64,000 nt of DNA from Pseudomonas sp. Root562 (lineage in GTDB: Bacteria; Pseudomonadota; Gammaproteobacteria; Pseudomonadales; Pseudomonadaceae), in the NCBI RefSeq assembly GCF_001427125.1, contig NZ_LMGK01000021.1:148138-212137 (forward strand). Direction: 5' to 3'. The translations under genes and the position numbers were made by a program. Below, in pieces: positions 1-7,183 of the stretch. Numbering within the stretch: position 1 is the stretch's first letter; the number at the start of each line of letters is the position of its first letter. The notes below the pieces were generated by a model. It saw only the letters and a program-made list of their open reading frames with translations. It was not told the origin of the DNA and searched no databases.

Positions 1-288
1 ATAGCTGTTGCGACTGCCTTGGCGCAGGGTGATGTCCTTGACCTGTTTGGCCTGGGCCAGCGCCTTGTTCATGGTGGTGCTGACGTCGGCCGCGAGTTTG
101 GCCGGGTCGGTGTTTTGTTCTTCGGTGTAGAGGGTCACGATCATCAAGTCGCGAGCCACTTCCTGGCTGACTTCGGCGCGCAGGGAAATCTGGTTGTAAT
201 GAAGTTCGTCGGCCGCCAGGGTCGGGAGGCTGGCGAAAGCGCCAACGCTCAGGGCAAGGAGGGCGGCGCTGCGGCGGAATGTGTGCAT
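1..288 (-). CDS. SIMPL-domain (DUF541) periplasmic protein, partial
   Basis: The first 96 codons are present and the C-terminal part lies beyond the left edge. The start is the ATG at 288 (read leftwards). The first ~25 residues form a cleavable Sec signal peptide (MHTFRRSAALLALSVGAFA, then a TLA-ADE cleavage site). The mature part reads LHYNQISLRAEVSQEVA and then TLYTEEQNTDPAKLAADVS, the amino-terminal pattern of SIMPL/DUF541 proteins, which are periplasmic or outer-membrane proteins of poorly known role, some linked to oxidative-stress defence. Divergent from roxS across a 377-bp spacer. Family call is fairly safe; the function is not. Confidence 0.75.
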   Translation of the reverse strand, partial: MHTFRRSAALLALSVGAFASLPTLAADELHYNQISLRAEVSQEVARDLMIVTLYTEEQNTDPAKLAADVSTTMNKALAQAKQVKDITLRQGSRNSY

Positions 289-665
289 GAAAGCTCCTGG
301 GATGATGTGCAGGGAATCGTTCGGGCCTGCGTGAACCCATCAGACTCTAGCGATAATGATCCGGTTCGCACAGTTACAACTTCTATACAGATAACGTGTG
401 CTGGGCTTTTTGTGGTAAGGGAGCTTGCTCCCGTTCGGCTGCGAAGCAGTCGCAAAGTCGGATTGCAGGACCTCCCTGTTTTACCCGGTACGATGGAGCG
501 GGCCTGCTACGCAGTCCAGCGGGACGGTGCGGCGATCCGACAAGCCCCCTCGCCACCACAGCGTTATCAGATTTGGCATGTGGTCGTTTGCCGCACTTTC
601 GCTTCTGAAGGCGCCGCTTGGTTATACTCCCAATGATCCGCCTGGAGCGCTCATCAGGAGAGCTC
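289..665. other. spacer between SIMPL gene and roxS
   Basis: No convincing gene. It holds the REP-type repeat at 411-560 and, near its right end, a TATACT box at 623-628 that could be the -10 of the roxSR promoter; I do not see a well-placed -35. The open frames crossing it have no ribosome-binding site and run into roxS in another frame. Confidence 0.6.
411..560. repeat. REP-type palindromic repeat (TGTGG..GGGAGC family)
   Basis: The left end TGTGGTAAGGGAGCTTG is roughly the reverse complement of the right end, CAAGCCCCCTCGCCACCACA, with a middle containing GTTCGGCTGCGAAGCAGTCG. This is the repeat type often written tgtggcgagggagcttgctcccg in P. fluorescens intergenic regions. A 15-nt piece of the same sequence recurs at 11715-11729. 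Confidence 0.7.
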
Positions 666-1928
666 ATGCTCGCCCCCGTTCAAATCACTTCCGCCACTCG
701 CCAGAATCTCTGGCGGCTGACTTTCATCCGGACTTTGGTACTGGCTGCCCAAGCCGGGTCGGTAGGCCTGGCCTACTGGTTCGAATTGTTGCCGTTGCCC
801 TGGTTTCAACTGGCCGCCACCCTCGGTTGCTCAATGCTGCTGTGTGCATTCACCGCGATTCGCTTGCGCACCTCATGGCCGGTGACCGAGCTGGAATACG
901 CCGTACAACTGGCCTGCGACCTGTTTATCCACAGTGCCTTGCTGTATTTCTCCGGGGGGTCGACCAACCCCTTCGTTTCCTATTATCTGGTGCCGCTGAC
1001 CATCGCTGCCGTAACGTTGCCGTGGCGTTATTCGGTGATCCTGTCGGGCATTGCGCTGACGATGTACACCCTGTTGCTGGCACGCTTCTATCCGCTGCAA
1101 ACCTTCCCCATCGCCCGGGAAAACCTGCAGGTGTACGGGATGTGGCTGAGTTTCGCCCTGGCGGCGGCGGTGATCACCTTCTTCGCCGCTCGCATGGCCG
1201 AAGAACTGCGCCGACAGGAAGAGTTGCGCGCCATCCGCCGTGAAGAAGGCCTGCGCGACCAACAGCTCCTGGCTGTCGCCACCCAGGCCGCGGGCGCGGC
1301 GCATGAGCTGGGTACGCCATTGGCGACCATGAGCGTGCTGCTCAAGGAAATGCGCCAGGACCATCACGACCCTATGTTGCAGGACGACCTGAGCGTGTTG
1401 CAGGATCAAGTCAAGCTGTGCAAAGAGACCTTGCAGCAATTGGTACGCGCCGCCGAGGCCAATCGCCGGTTGGCGGTGGAAATGCAGGACGTTACCGATT
1501 GGCTCGACGAAGCGCTCAATCGCTGGCACCTGATGCGTCCGGAGGCCAGTTACCGCTTCCAGCGCCTCGGCCAGGGCACGGTGCCACGCATGGCGCCACC
1601 GCCTGACCTGACCCAGGCCTTGCTGAATTTGCTCAACAATGCCGCTGATGCCTGCCCGGAGGGCTTGCAGGTGACGCTGGACTGGGACGCCGAAAACCTC
1701 ACCATCAGCATCCGCGATCACGGCGCAGGCGTACCATTGGCTATCGCCGAACAGATCGGCAAACCGTTTTTTACCACCAAGGGCAAAGGCTTCGGCCTGG
1801 GCCTGTTTTTGAGCAAGGCCAGCGTGACACGCGCCGGCGGCTCAGTGAAACTCTACAGTCATGAGGAAGGTGGCACGCTCACCGAGCTGCGCCTGCCCCG
1901 TGTCGCCCGAGGAGACCAACATGAGTGA
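666..1928 (+). CDS. roxS: redox-sensing histidine kinase RoxS (RegB/PrrB family)
   Basis: Membrane sensor kinase of about 420 residues that, in Pseudomonas, adjusts terminal oxidase expression to the redox state of the respiratory chain by phosphorylating RoxR. Residues 1-175 are largely hydrophobic (about six membrane segments) and include GGSTNPF near residue 98, matching the quinone-sensing loop of RegB. The H-box HELGTPLAT carries the phospho-histidine at about residue 213; the N-box NLLNNAADACPEG and G-box KGFGLGLFLSKA complete the ATPase domain. I chose the ATG at 666 because AGGAG lies at 657-661; the frame is open further upstream without support. It overlaps roxR by 8 bases, so the two are translationally coupled. 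Confidence 0.92.
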   Translation: MLAPVQITSATRQNLWRLTFIRTLVLAAQAGSVGLAYWFELLPLPWFQLAATLGCSMLLCAFTAIRLRTSWPVTELEYAVQLACDLFIHSALLYFSGGSTNPFVSYYLVPLTIAAVTLPWRYSVILSGIALTMYTLLLARFYPLQTFPIARENLQVYGMWLSFALAAAVITFFAARMAEELRRQEELRAIRREEGLRDQQLLAVATQAAGAAHELGTPLATMSVLLKEMRQDHHDPMLQDDLSVLQDQVKLCKETLQQLVRAAEANRRLAVEMQDVTDWLDEALNRWHLMRPEASYRFQRLGQGTVPRMAPPPDLTQALLNLLNNAADACPEGLQVTLDWDAENLTISIRDHGAGVPLAIAEQIGKPFFTTKGKGFGLGLFLSKASVTRAGGSVKLYSHEEGGTLTELRLPRVARGDQHE

Positions 1929-2481
1929 CGAAACCCAAGTCGAAGGCGAAGAACTGCCGCATTTGCTGCTGGTCGATGACGACGCCACCTTCACCCGCGT
2001 CATGGCTCGCGCCATGGCTCGCCGTGGTTTCCGCGTCAGCACGGCTGGCTCCGCCGAGGAAGGCCTGGAACTGGCCAAGGCCGATCTGCCGGACTACGCC
2101 GCACTGGACCTGAAAATGGATGGCGATTCCGGCCTGGTGTTGTTGCCCAAGTTGCTGGAAATGGACCCGGAAATGCGCGTGGTCATCCTCACCGGTTACT
2201 CAAGCATTGCCACTGCCGTCGAAGCGATCAAGCGTGGTGCCTGCAACTACCTGTGCAAACCGGCCGATGCCGACGACGTATTGGCGGCGCTGCTGTCCGA
2301 ACACGCCGACCTCGACAGCCTGGTGCCGGAAAACCCGATGTCGGTGGACCGCTTGCAGTGGGAACACATTCAGCGGGTTTTGACCGAACACGAAGGCAAC
2401 ATTTCCGCCACGGCCCGCGCCCTGGGCATGCACCGCCGCACGCTGCAGCGCAAACTGCAGAAGCGCCCCGTTCGTCGCTGA
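1921..2481 (+). CDS. roxR: response regulator RoxR (RegA/PrrA family)
   Basis: 186 residues, partner of the kinase just upstream. The receiver domain has the acidic pair (VDDD, residues 18-21), the phospho-acceptor Asp63 in AALDLKM, the switch Thr in ILTGYSS and the conserved Lys in LCKPADADD. A short linker leads to a Fis-type helix-turn-helix (EGNISATARALGMHRRTLQRKL) at the C-terminus. This compact layout is characteristic of RegA/ActR/PrrA/RoxR, which control respiration, and in some species carbon and nitrogen fixation, in response to redox. The ATG overlaps the end of roxS. Confidence 0.93.
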   Translation: MSDETQVEGEELPHLLLVDDDATFTRVMARAMARRGFRVSTAGSAEEGLELAKADLPDYAALDLKMDGDSGLVLLPKLLEMDPEMRVVILTGYSSIATAVEAIKRGACNYLCKPADADDVLAALLSEHADLDSLVPENPMSVDRLQWEHIQRVLTEHEGNISATARALGMHRRTLQRKLQKRPVRR

Positions 2482-2521
2482 ACCTGCGCTGAACGAATGC
2501 GGGCCGCTCCTCGCGACAAAC

Positions 2522-2547
2522 CGAACCGATCATCTATGATCGGTTCG
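2522..2547. repeat. perfect 12-bp inverted repeat after roxR
   Basis: CGAACCGATCAT at 2522-2533 and ATGATCGGTTCG at 2536-2547 are exact reverse complements with two bases between. It sits 40 bp after the roxR stop and 31 bp before the next start codon. Only a weak T stretch follows, so it could be a terminator hairpin or an operator for the ABC transporter gene. Confidence 0.7.
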
Positions 2548-2578
2548 TGCGTGTACTTTTCTCTATTGAGCCTTATCC

Positions 2579-4306
2579 ATGAACCAGAACGCTGAGTACT
2601 CCGCGGTCAACGATGCTGTGCGCGGGCAGTTTTTTCGCAAAGTGTGGGCGATGATCACGCCTTACTGGCAAAGTGAGGAGAAGGCCAAGGCCTGGGCGTT
2701 GTTGATCGCGGTGATCGCGTTGTCACTGATCAGCGTGGGCATCTCGGTGTGGTTCAACACCTGGTACAAGGATTTCTATAACGCGCTGCAACAGAAAGAC
2801 GAAGCCGCTTTCTGGCGCCTGATCCTGTACTTCTGCGCGATTGCGGCGGTGGCGATTGTCGGTGCGGTGTATCGCCTCTACCTGACTCAGATGTTGACGA
2901 TCCGCTGGCGGGCCTGGCTGACCGAAAAACATTTCACGCGGTGGCTCAACGACAAGAATTACTACCAGCTGGAGCAGGGCGGCTACACCGATAACCCGGA
3001 CCAGCGGATTTCCGAAGACCTCAACAACTTCACCAACAACACCCTTGAACTGGGTATCGGTCTGCTGCGCAATATCGTCAGCCTGGTGTCGTTCTCGATC
3101 ATTTTGTGGGGCGTGTCGGGCAGTATCGAAGTCTTCGGTATCACCATTCCCGGCTACATGTTCTGGTGCGTGCTGGTTTACGCCGTGGTGGGCAGTTGGC
3201 TGACGCATTTGATCGGTCGTCGCTTGATCGGTCTGAACAACCAACAACAACGCTTCGAGGCCGACCTGCGTTTCTCCATGGTGCGGATTCGTGAGAATGC
3301 TGAAAGCATCGCGTTGTACAACGGCGAGCCGAACGAAAATCGTCGCTTGAGCGGCCGCTTCGGGATGGTCTGGCACAATTTCTGGGACATCATGAAGGTG
3401 TCCAAGCGCCTGACCTTCTTTACGGCAGGTTACAACCAGGCTGCCATTATCTTTCCGTTCATCGTTGCTTCGCCGCGTTACCTGGCGGGCAAGATCGAAC
3501 TGGGCGAGTTGATGCAGATCAGCTCGGCGTTCGGCAATGTGCAGGAAAGTTTCAGCTGGTTTATCAGTGCCTACCAAAGCCTGGCTTCCTGGCGCGCCAC
3601 CTGCGATCGTCTGCTCAGCTTCCGTCAGGCCATGACCGACAACGAACAGCGCGCACCGGCCATTGATGTACAGAACCAGGGTGATGCATTGCAAGTGCAC
3701 AACCTGGGCCTGGACCTGGCCGACGGCCGTCACTTGCTGACCAATGCCGACCTGACTGTGGAGGAGGGCGAGCGCGTGATGCTCAGCGGGCGTTCCGGCA
3801 GCGGCAAGTCGACGTTGCTGCGGGCGATGGGGCATCTGTGGCCGTCCGGTCACGGCAGCATTCGTCTGCCGGCGGCGCGTTATCTGTTCTTGCCGCAAAA
3901 GCCGTATCTGCCGATCGGTACGTTGCGTGAAGCGCTGAGTTATCCACAGGATGGCGGTACGTATCAGAGCGAGCGTTATGCGCACGTCCTGGAAACCTGC
4001 CGATTGCCGCATCTGGTGGCGCGTATTGATGAAGCCAATCACTGGCAACGCATGCTCTCGCCGGGTGAGCAACAGCGACTGGCCTTTGCCCGCGCGCTGC
4101 TTTACGCCCCGCAATGGCTGTACATGGACGAAGCGACCTCGGCGATGGATGAAGAGGACGAAGCGTCGCTGTATCAGGCACTGATCGACGAATTGCCCGG
4201 GCTGAGCATTGTCAGCGTTGGCCATCGCAGCAGTCTCAAGCGCTTCCATCCACGGCATGTGCGTATCGAAAATGGGCACTTGGTGGACCAGGCCGTGACC
4301 GCCTGA
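2579..4306 (+). CDS. ABCD-type ABC transporter, fused permease/ATPase (YddA/SbmA-like)
   Basis: A 575-residue half-transporter with membrane segments in residues 1-330 (the first about residues 35-60; motifs such as RWRAWLTEKHF and NPDQRISEDLNNF typical of the SbmA/BacA/ABCD group) followed by an ATPase domain: Walker A SGRSGSGKST, signature LSPGEQQRLAFARALL, Walker B LYMDEATSAMD. Relatives include YddA, mycobacterial Rv1819c (cobalamin and peptide uptake) and peroxisomal ABCD proteins, so substrate and even direction cannot be read from sequence. Single gene: a palindrome precedes it and a REP element follows it. Confidence 0.85.
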   Translation: MNQNAEYSAVNDAVRGQFFRKVWAMITPYWQSEEKAKAWALLIAVIALSLISVGISVWFNTWYKDFYNALQQKDEAAFWRLILYFCAIAAVAIVGAVYRLYLTQMLTIRWRAWLTEKHFTRWLNDKNYYQLEQGGYTDNPDQRISEDLNNFTNNTLELGIGLLRNIVSLVSFSIILWGVSGSIEVFGITIPGYMFWCVLVYAVVGSWLTHLIGRRLIGLNNQQQRFEADLRFSMVRIRENAESIALYNGEPNENRRLSGRFGMVWHNFWDIMKVSKRLTFFTAGYNQAAIIFPFIVASPRYLAGKIELGELMQISSAFGNVQESFSWFISAYQSLASWRATCDRLLSFRQAMTDNEQRAPAIDVQNQGDALQVHNLGLDLADGRHLLTNADLTVEEGERVMLSGRSGSGKSTLLRAMGHLWPSGHGSIRLPAARYLFLPQKPYLPIGTLREALSYPQDGGTYQSERYAHVLETCRLPHLVARIDEANHWQRMLSPGEQQRLAFARALLYAPQWLYMDEATSAMDEEDEASLYQALIDELPGLSIVSVGHRSSLKRFHPRHVRIENGHLVDQAVTA

Positions 4307-4319
4307 ACATCATGCCTCT

Positions 4320-4408
4320 GTAGGAGCAAAGCTTGCTCGCGATCGCCGTCATGCGGTTTTCGACCTGGGACCGCGTGATCGTTCATCGCGAGCAAGCTTT
4401 GCTCCTAC
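4320..4408. repeat. REP doublet (GTAGGAGC family)
   Basis: Arms GTAGGAGCAAAGCTTGCTCGCGAT and its reverse complement (ATCGCGAGCAAGCTTTGCTCCTAC) face each other across about 41 bp. It lies just behind the stop of the ABC transporter gene. This copy reads GCAAAGC where most others in the window read GCGAGGC. Confidence 0.85.
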
Positions 4409-4425
4409 CAGGGGTGGTGGTGATC

Positions 4426-4448
4426 GTACAACCGCGTTGCGCTATGAT
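4426..4448 (+). promoter_or_regulatory. possible promoter/half-operator of the GntR regulator
   Basis: A TATGAT box at 4443-4448 is a good -10 candidate about 41 bp before the ATG. GTACAAC at 4426-4432, in the -35 area, is the same heptamer (inverted) as GTTGTAC in the palindrome upstream of kdgD, which would fit autoregulation. No good -35 is visible. Confidence 0.3.
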
Positions 4449-4488
4449 GCGGTTTCAGCAGCCGAATATTTCGAGACAGACGTCCACC

Positions 4489-5238
4489 ATGGAAAACCCG
4501 AACGACGCACCACGCCTACCTCGCAAGCGCCGCAGCCTCGCTCAGGAACTGGTGACGGTGCTGTCCGAGCAGATCCGCGACGGTCACCTCAAGCGTGGCG
4601 ACAAGCTGCCCACCGAGTCGGCGATCATGGATGCCCATGGTGTCAGCCGCACGGTGGTGCGCGAGGCGATTTCCCGTTTGCAGGCGGCGGGGCAGGTGGA
4701 GACCCGCCATGGTATCGGCACCTTCGTTCTCGACACACCGAGCCCGAGTGGTTTTCGCATCGACCCGGCAACCGTGGTCACCTTGCGTGACGTGCTGGCG
4801 ATCCTGGAATTGCGCATCAGTCTTGAAGTGGAATCCGCCGGCCTCGCTGCCCAGCGTCGCAGTCCCGAGCAATTGGCCTTGATGCGCGCGGCACTGGATG
4901 CGCTGAACGAAAGCGTGTCTCACGCCAGTGATGCCGTGGCTTCGGACTTCCAGTTCCACCTGCAGATTGCCCTGTCCACCGGCAACCGTTACTTCACCGA
5001 CATCATGACTCACCTGGGCACCAGCATCATTCCGCGCACTCGGCTCAACTCCGCGCGGCTGGCCCATGACGATCAGCAGCACTACATGAATCGCCTGAGC
5101 CGCGAGCACGAAGAAATCTACGACGCCATCGCCCGCCAGGACTCCGATGCCGCCCGCGCCGCCATGCGCCTGCACCTGACCAACAGCCGCGAGCGGTTGC
5201 GTCATGCCCATGAAGAGGCTGAGGCGCAGCGGGTTTAG
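4489..5238 (+). CDS. FadR-type GntR regulator, likely of galactarate/glucarate genes
   Basis: 249 residues. The N-terminal winged helix (about residues 12-85) shows the GntR pattern LxxxIRDGHLKRGDKLPTE, then VSRTVVREAISRLQAAGQVETRHGIGTFV. The C-terminal FCD ligand domain has the Asp-x3-His (DFQFH) and later His residues (EHEEIYDAI, RLHLTNS) that bind metal in this family. Start: ATG at 4489, giving the usual short charged lead-in. It stands next to kdgD-dehydrogenase-permease-garD, so it probably senses a hexarate or a breakdown product and controls them; regulators of this type (GguR has been named in proteobacteria) sit in comparable loci. The specific name is inference. Confidence 0.85.
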   Translation: MENPNDAPRLPRKRRSLAQELVTVLSEQIRDGHLKRGDKLPTESAIMDAHGVSRTVVREAISRLQAAGQVETRHGIGTFVLDTPSPSGFRIDPATVVTLRDVLAILELRISLEVESAGLAAQRRSPEQLALMRAALDALNESVSHASDAVASDFQFHLQIALSTGNRYFTDIMTHLGTSIIPRTRLNSARLAHDDQQHYMNRLSREHEEIYDAIARQDSDAARAAMRLHLTNSRERLRHAHEEAEAQRV

Positions 5239-5462
5239 GGGAGCACAGGATTTTCCACTGGCACCGTCACATAGTCGATGTACTCGACTGTGTTATCACC
5301 CAATACCTTGAATTTTTTTTGAGTGACCTCCAGGGTTTTTCCCGGCATCAACTCAAATTCGACCCAATCTCCAATGCTCACGTGCAGGTCGAATTCCATT
5401 GGCATGACCAGCGGCTTGAGCTGGGCGCTGGTCGGAAAGTTAAATCGATGTTTTGTTGGCAT
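5235..5462 (-). CDS. small hypothetical protein
   Basis: 75 residues, start ATG at 5462, 6 bp behind the stop of the gene at 5469-5843 on the same strand, so probably co-translated with it; its stop overlaps the convergent GntR gene by 4 bp. No signal peptide or membrane segment. The sequence (EFDLHVSIGDWVEFELMPGKTLEV) looks like a beta-rich fold. Base composition is clearly lower in GC than the neighbours, including a run of eight T at 5313-5320. I do not recognise a family. Confidence 0.6.
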   Translation of the reverse strand: MPTKHRFNFPTSAQLKPLVMPMEFDLHVSIGDWVEFELMPGKTLEVTQKKFKVLGDNTVEYIDYVTVPVENPVLP

Positions 5463-5468
5463 GACTGA

Positions 5469-5843
5469 TTACCATTCGATGCGCAATGTCAGCAGTGAGC
5501 TGGTTTGTGGTTCGTTCTCGCCGCCGATCTGGTAGCACAGCGTGACTGTCTTGTTTACGTGTCTCTTCACTTCTTCTCTGGAGACGTAAACTTTCAGGTT
5601 TGGCGTTCTTGCGACGTCGTCAATGTCTTCGTTGTATTGTCCGGTAGGGATCTTTTTCCCCCGCCATTCCAGGTCGCCCTTGTCCAGATTCAAGATTGCA
5701 AAGGCTTCGTTGTAAGGCGAGGAATATGCGGAATCGGGAATGCAGACTTCCAGATCTCCTTGGAGCTTCGACAACACCACGACAGTTTCCTGATCGTCGG
5801 GCCGGGTTGTGATTCCTGTAAGCGTTGGGGCTTCAAGCGCCAT
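5469..5843 (-). CDS. small hypothetical protein, possible stand-alone Ig-like domain
   Basis: 124 residues. The ATG at 5843 has AAGGAA about 6 bases upstream, better than the longer open frame to 5891. The C-terminal half (VKRHVNKTVTLCYQIGG then SSLLTLRIEW) resembles the strand pattern of Ig-like beta-sandwich repeats in large Pseudomonas surface proteins, where a V-x-V-x-Y strand is followed by S-x-x-L-x-L-x-I. That resemblance is my reading, not a family assignment. No signal peptide. AT-richer than neighbours and paired with the small gene at 5235-5462; may have been acquired together. Confidence 0.6.
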   Translation of the reverse strand: MALEAPTLTGITTRPDDQETVVVLSKLQGDLEVCIPDSAYSSPYNEAFAILNLDKGDLEWRGKKIPTGQYNEDIDDVARTPNLKVYVSREEVKRHVNKTVTLCYQIGGENEPQTSSLLTLRIEW

Positions 5844-5918
5844 GATGTATTCCTTGGAGTGTCGAGGTTGGCGAAATGGGTTGCGGCACATGCCAAGCTC
5901 CGGATCAGAGTTATCCCT

Positions 5919-6005
5919 CTAGAGATGCGTCATTCGGAACTGATAGAAATTACAGTTTCGACAAGCGGTTATGCTTCTTAGGGTCCTAGGATGACGTATC
6001 TCTAG
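5919..6005. repeat. imperfect 15-bp inverted repeat
   Basis: CTAGAGATGCGTCAT (5919-5933) and ATGACGTATCTCTAG (5991-6005) are reverse complements except at one position, with 57 bp between. This could be the edges of a small element or paired protein-binding sites. Confidence 0.55.
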
Positions 6006-6114
6006 GATTGGTATTATTCGAAGCGCCATCTTCTTCAGTCCCACCAAAGGCTTTTAAACATGGGGTTTCCGAGCCTTTTGTCGAACAATTTTCACCCAGC
6101 GCGATGAAATGCAG

Positions 6115-6154
6115 TTGACGGTTGTATTTTAAGTTGTACGATGACCTACAACTT
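6115..6154 (+). promoter_or_regulatory. kdgD promoter with overlapping palindromic operator
   Basis: TTGACG (6115-6120) and TACGAT (6137-6142), 16 bp apart, make a good sigma-70 promoter about 60 bp before kdgD. The -10 lies inside a palindrome: AAGTTGTA (6131-6138), eight bases, TACAACTT (6147-6154). A protein bound there would block RNA polymerase, the usual way FadR-type repressors work; the adjacent GntR protein is the natural candidate. GTTGTAC also occurs inverted in front of the regulator gene. Confidence 0.6.
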
Positions 6155-6210
6155 CAGCGCAGGCTGAACGGTCATCACACACAAACGTCGCAACCCAGGG
6201 TGTTCGAATA

Positions 6211-7122
6211 ATGAATCCACAAGAACTGAAGTCCATCCTCTCTTCCGGTCTGCTGTCTTTCCCGGTTACCGATTTCAATGCACAGGGCGACTTCAATCGC
6301 GCTGGCTACATCAAGCGTCTGGAATGGCTGGCCCCATACGGCGCCTCGGCTCTGTTCGCCGCAGGTGGCACCGGTGAGTTCTTCTCTCTGGCGGCCAGCG
6401 AATATTCGGAAATCATCAAGACTGCCGTCGACACTTGCGCCACCAGCGTGCCAATCCTGGCCGGCGTGGGCGGTTCGACCCGTCAAGCCATCGAGTACGC
6501 ACAGGAAGCCGAACGTCTGGGCGCCAAAGGCCTGTTGCTGCTGCCGCACTACCTGACCGAAGCCAGCCAGGACGGTGTTGCCGCTCACGTTGAAGCGGTG
6601 TGCAAATCGGTCAACATCGGCGTCGTGGTCTACAACCGCAACGTTTGCCGCCTGAACGCGCCGCTGCTGGAGCGTCTGGCCGAGCGCTGCCCGAACCTGA
6701 TCGGCTACAAGGATGGCCTGGGTGATATCGAGTTGATGGTGTCGATCCGTCGCCGCCTCGGTGATCGCTTCAGCTACCTGGGCGGTTTGCCGACCGCTGA
6801 AGTCTACGCCGCTGCCTACAAGGCGCTGGGCGTGCCGGTCTACTCCTCGGCGGTGTTCAACTTCATCCCGAAGACCGCGATGGATTTCTACCACGCGATC
6901 GCTCGCGAAGATCACGCCACCGTTGGCAAGATCATCGACGACTTCTTCCTGCCGTACCTGGACATCCGTAACCGCAAAGCGGGTTATGCGGTGAGCATCG
7001 TCAAGGCCGGGGCAAAAATTGCCGGCTATGACGCAGGCCCTGTGCGGGCGCCGCTGACCGATCTGACTGGCGAAGAGTACGAAATGCTCGCGGCGCTGAT
7101 CGACAAGCAGGGTGCGCAGTAA
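6211..7122 (+). CDS. kdgD: 5-dehydro-4-deoxyglucarate dehydratase (decarboxylating)
   Basis: 303 residues, a dihydrodipicolinate-synthase-type TIM barrel. It converts 5-dehydro-4-deoxy-D-glucarate to 2-oxoglutarate semialdehyde, CO2 and water. Visible motifs are AAGGTGEFFSL (substrate carboxylate loop, about residues 52-60), the catalytic Tyr in VVYNRNVC and the Schiff-base Lys in IGYKDGLGD. Length and sequence fit KdgD rather than DapA, which is shorter and reads GGTTGE at the loop. First gene of the catabolic operon: the semialdehyde dehydrogenase follows after 61 bp and takes its product. A promoter with a palindrome lies just upstream. Confidence 0.93.
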   Translation: MNPQELKSILSSGLLSFPVTDFNAQGDFNRAGYIKRLEWLAPYGASALFAAGGTGEFFSLAASEYSEIIKTAVDTCATSVPILAGVGGSTRQAIEYAQEAERLGAKGLLLLPHYLTEASQDGVAAHVEAVCKSVNIGVVVYNRNVCRLNAPLLERLAERCPNLIGYKDGLGDIELMVSIRRRLGDRFSYLGGLPTAEVYAAAYKALGVPVYSSAVFNFIPKTAMDFYHAIAREDHATVGKIIDDFFLPYLDIRNRKAGYAVSIVKAGAKIAGYDAGPVRAPLTDLTGEEYEMLAALIDKQGAQ

Positions 7123-7137
7123 CACATCCGTTTAAGT

Positions 7138-7165
7138 AAGGCCGCTGAGTGATCAGCGGCCTTTT
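7138..7165 (+). terminator. hairpin between kdgD and the dehydrogenase gene
   Basis: AAGGCCGCTGA and TCAGCGGCCTT pair perfectly around GTGA, and four T are included in or follow the right arm. It lies 15 bp after kdgD and ends just before the AGGAG of the next gene. It may terminate partially, or mark the end of a processed kdgD message. Confidence 0.55.
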
Positions 7166-7183
7166 GCGTGAGGAGATCTTAAA

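Larger units (their letters stand above)
5844..6210. other. AT-rich spacer upstream of kdgD
   Basis: 367 bp without a convincing gene. It holds the ribosome-binding site of the small minus-strand gene, an inverted repeat at 5919-5933/5991-6005 and the kdgD promoter with its palindrome at 6115-6154. Composition is unusually AT-rich for this window, as in the two small genes on its left. Confidence 0.6.

Noticed and set aside
572..595. possible sigma-54 promoter upstream of roxS (TGGCATG and TTTGC)
   Set aside because: The distance between the two elements is three bases too long for a -24/-12 promoter.
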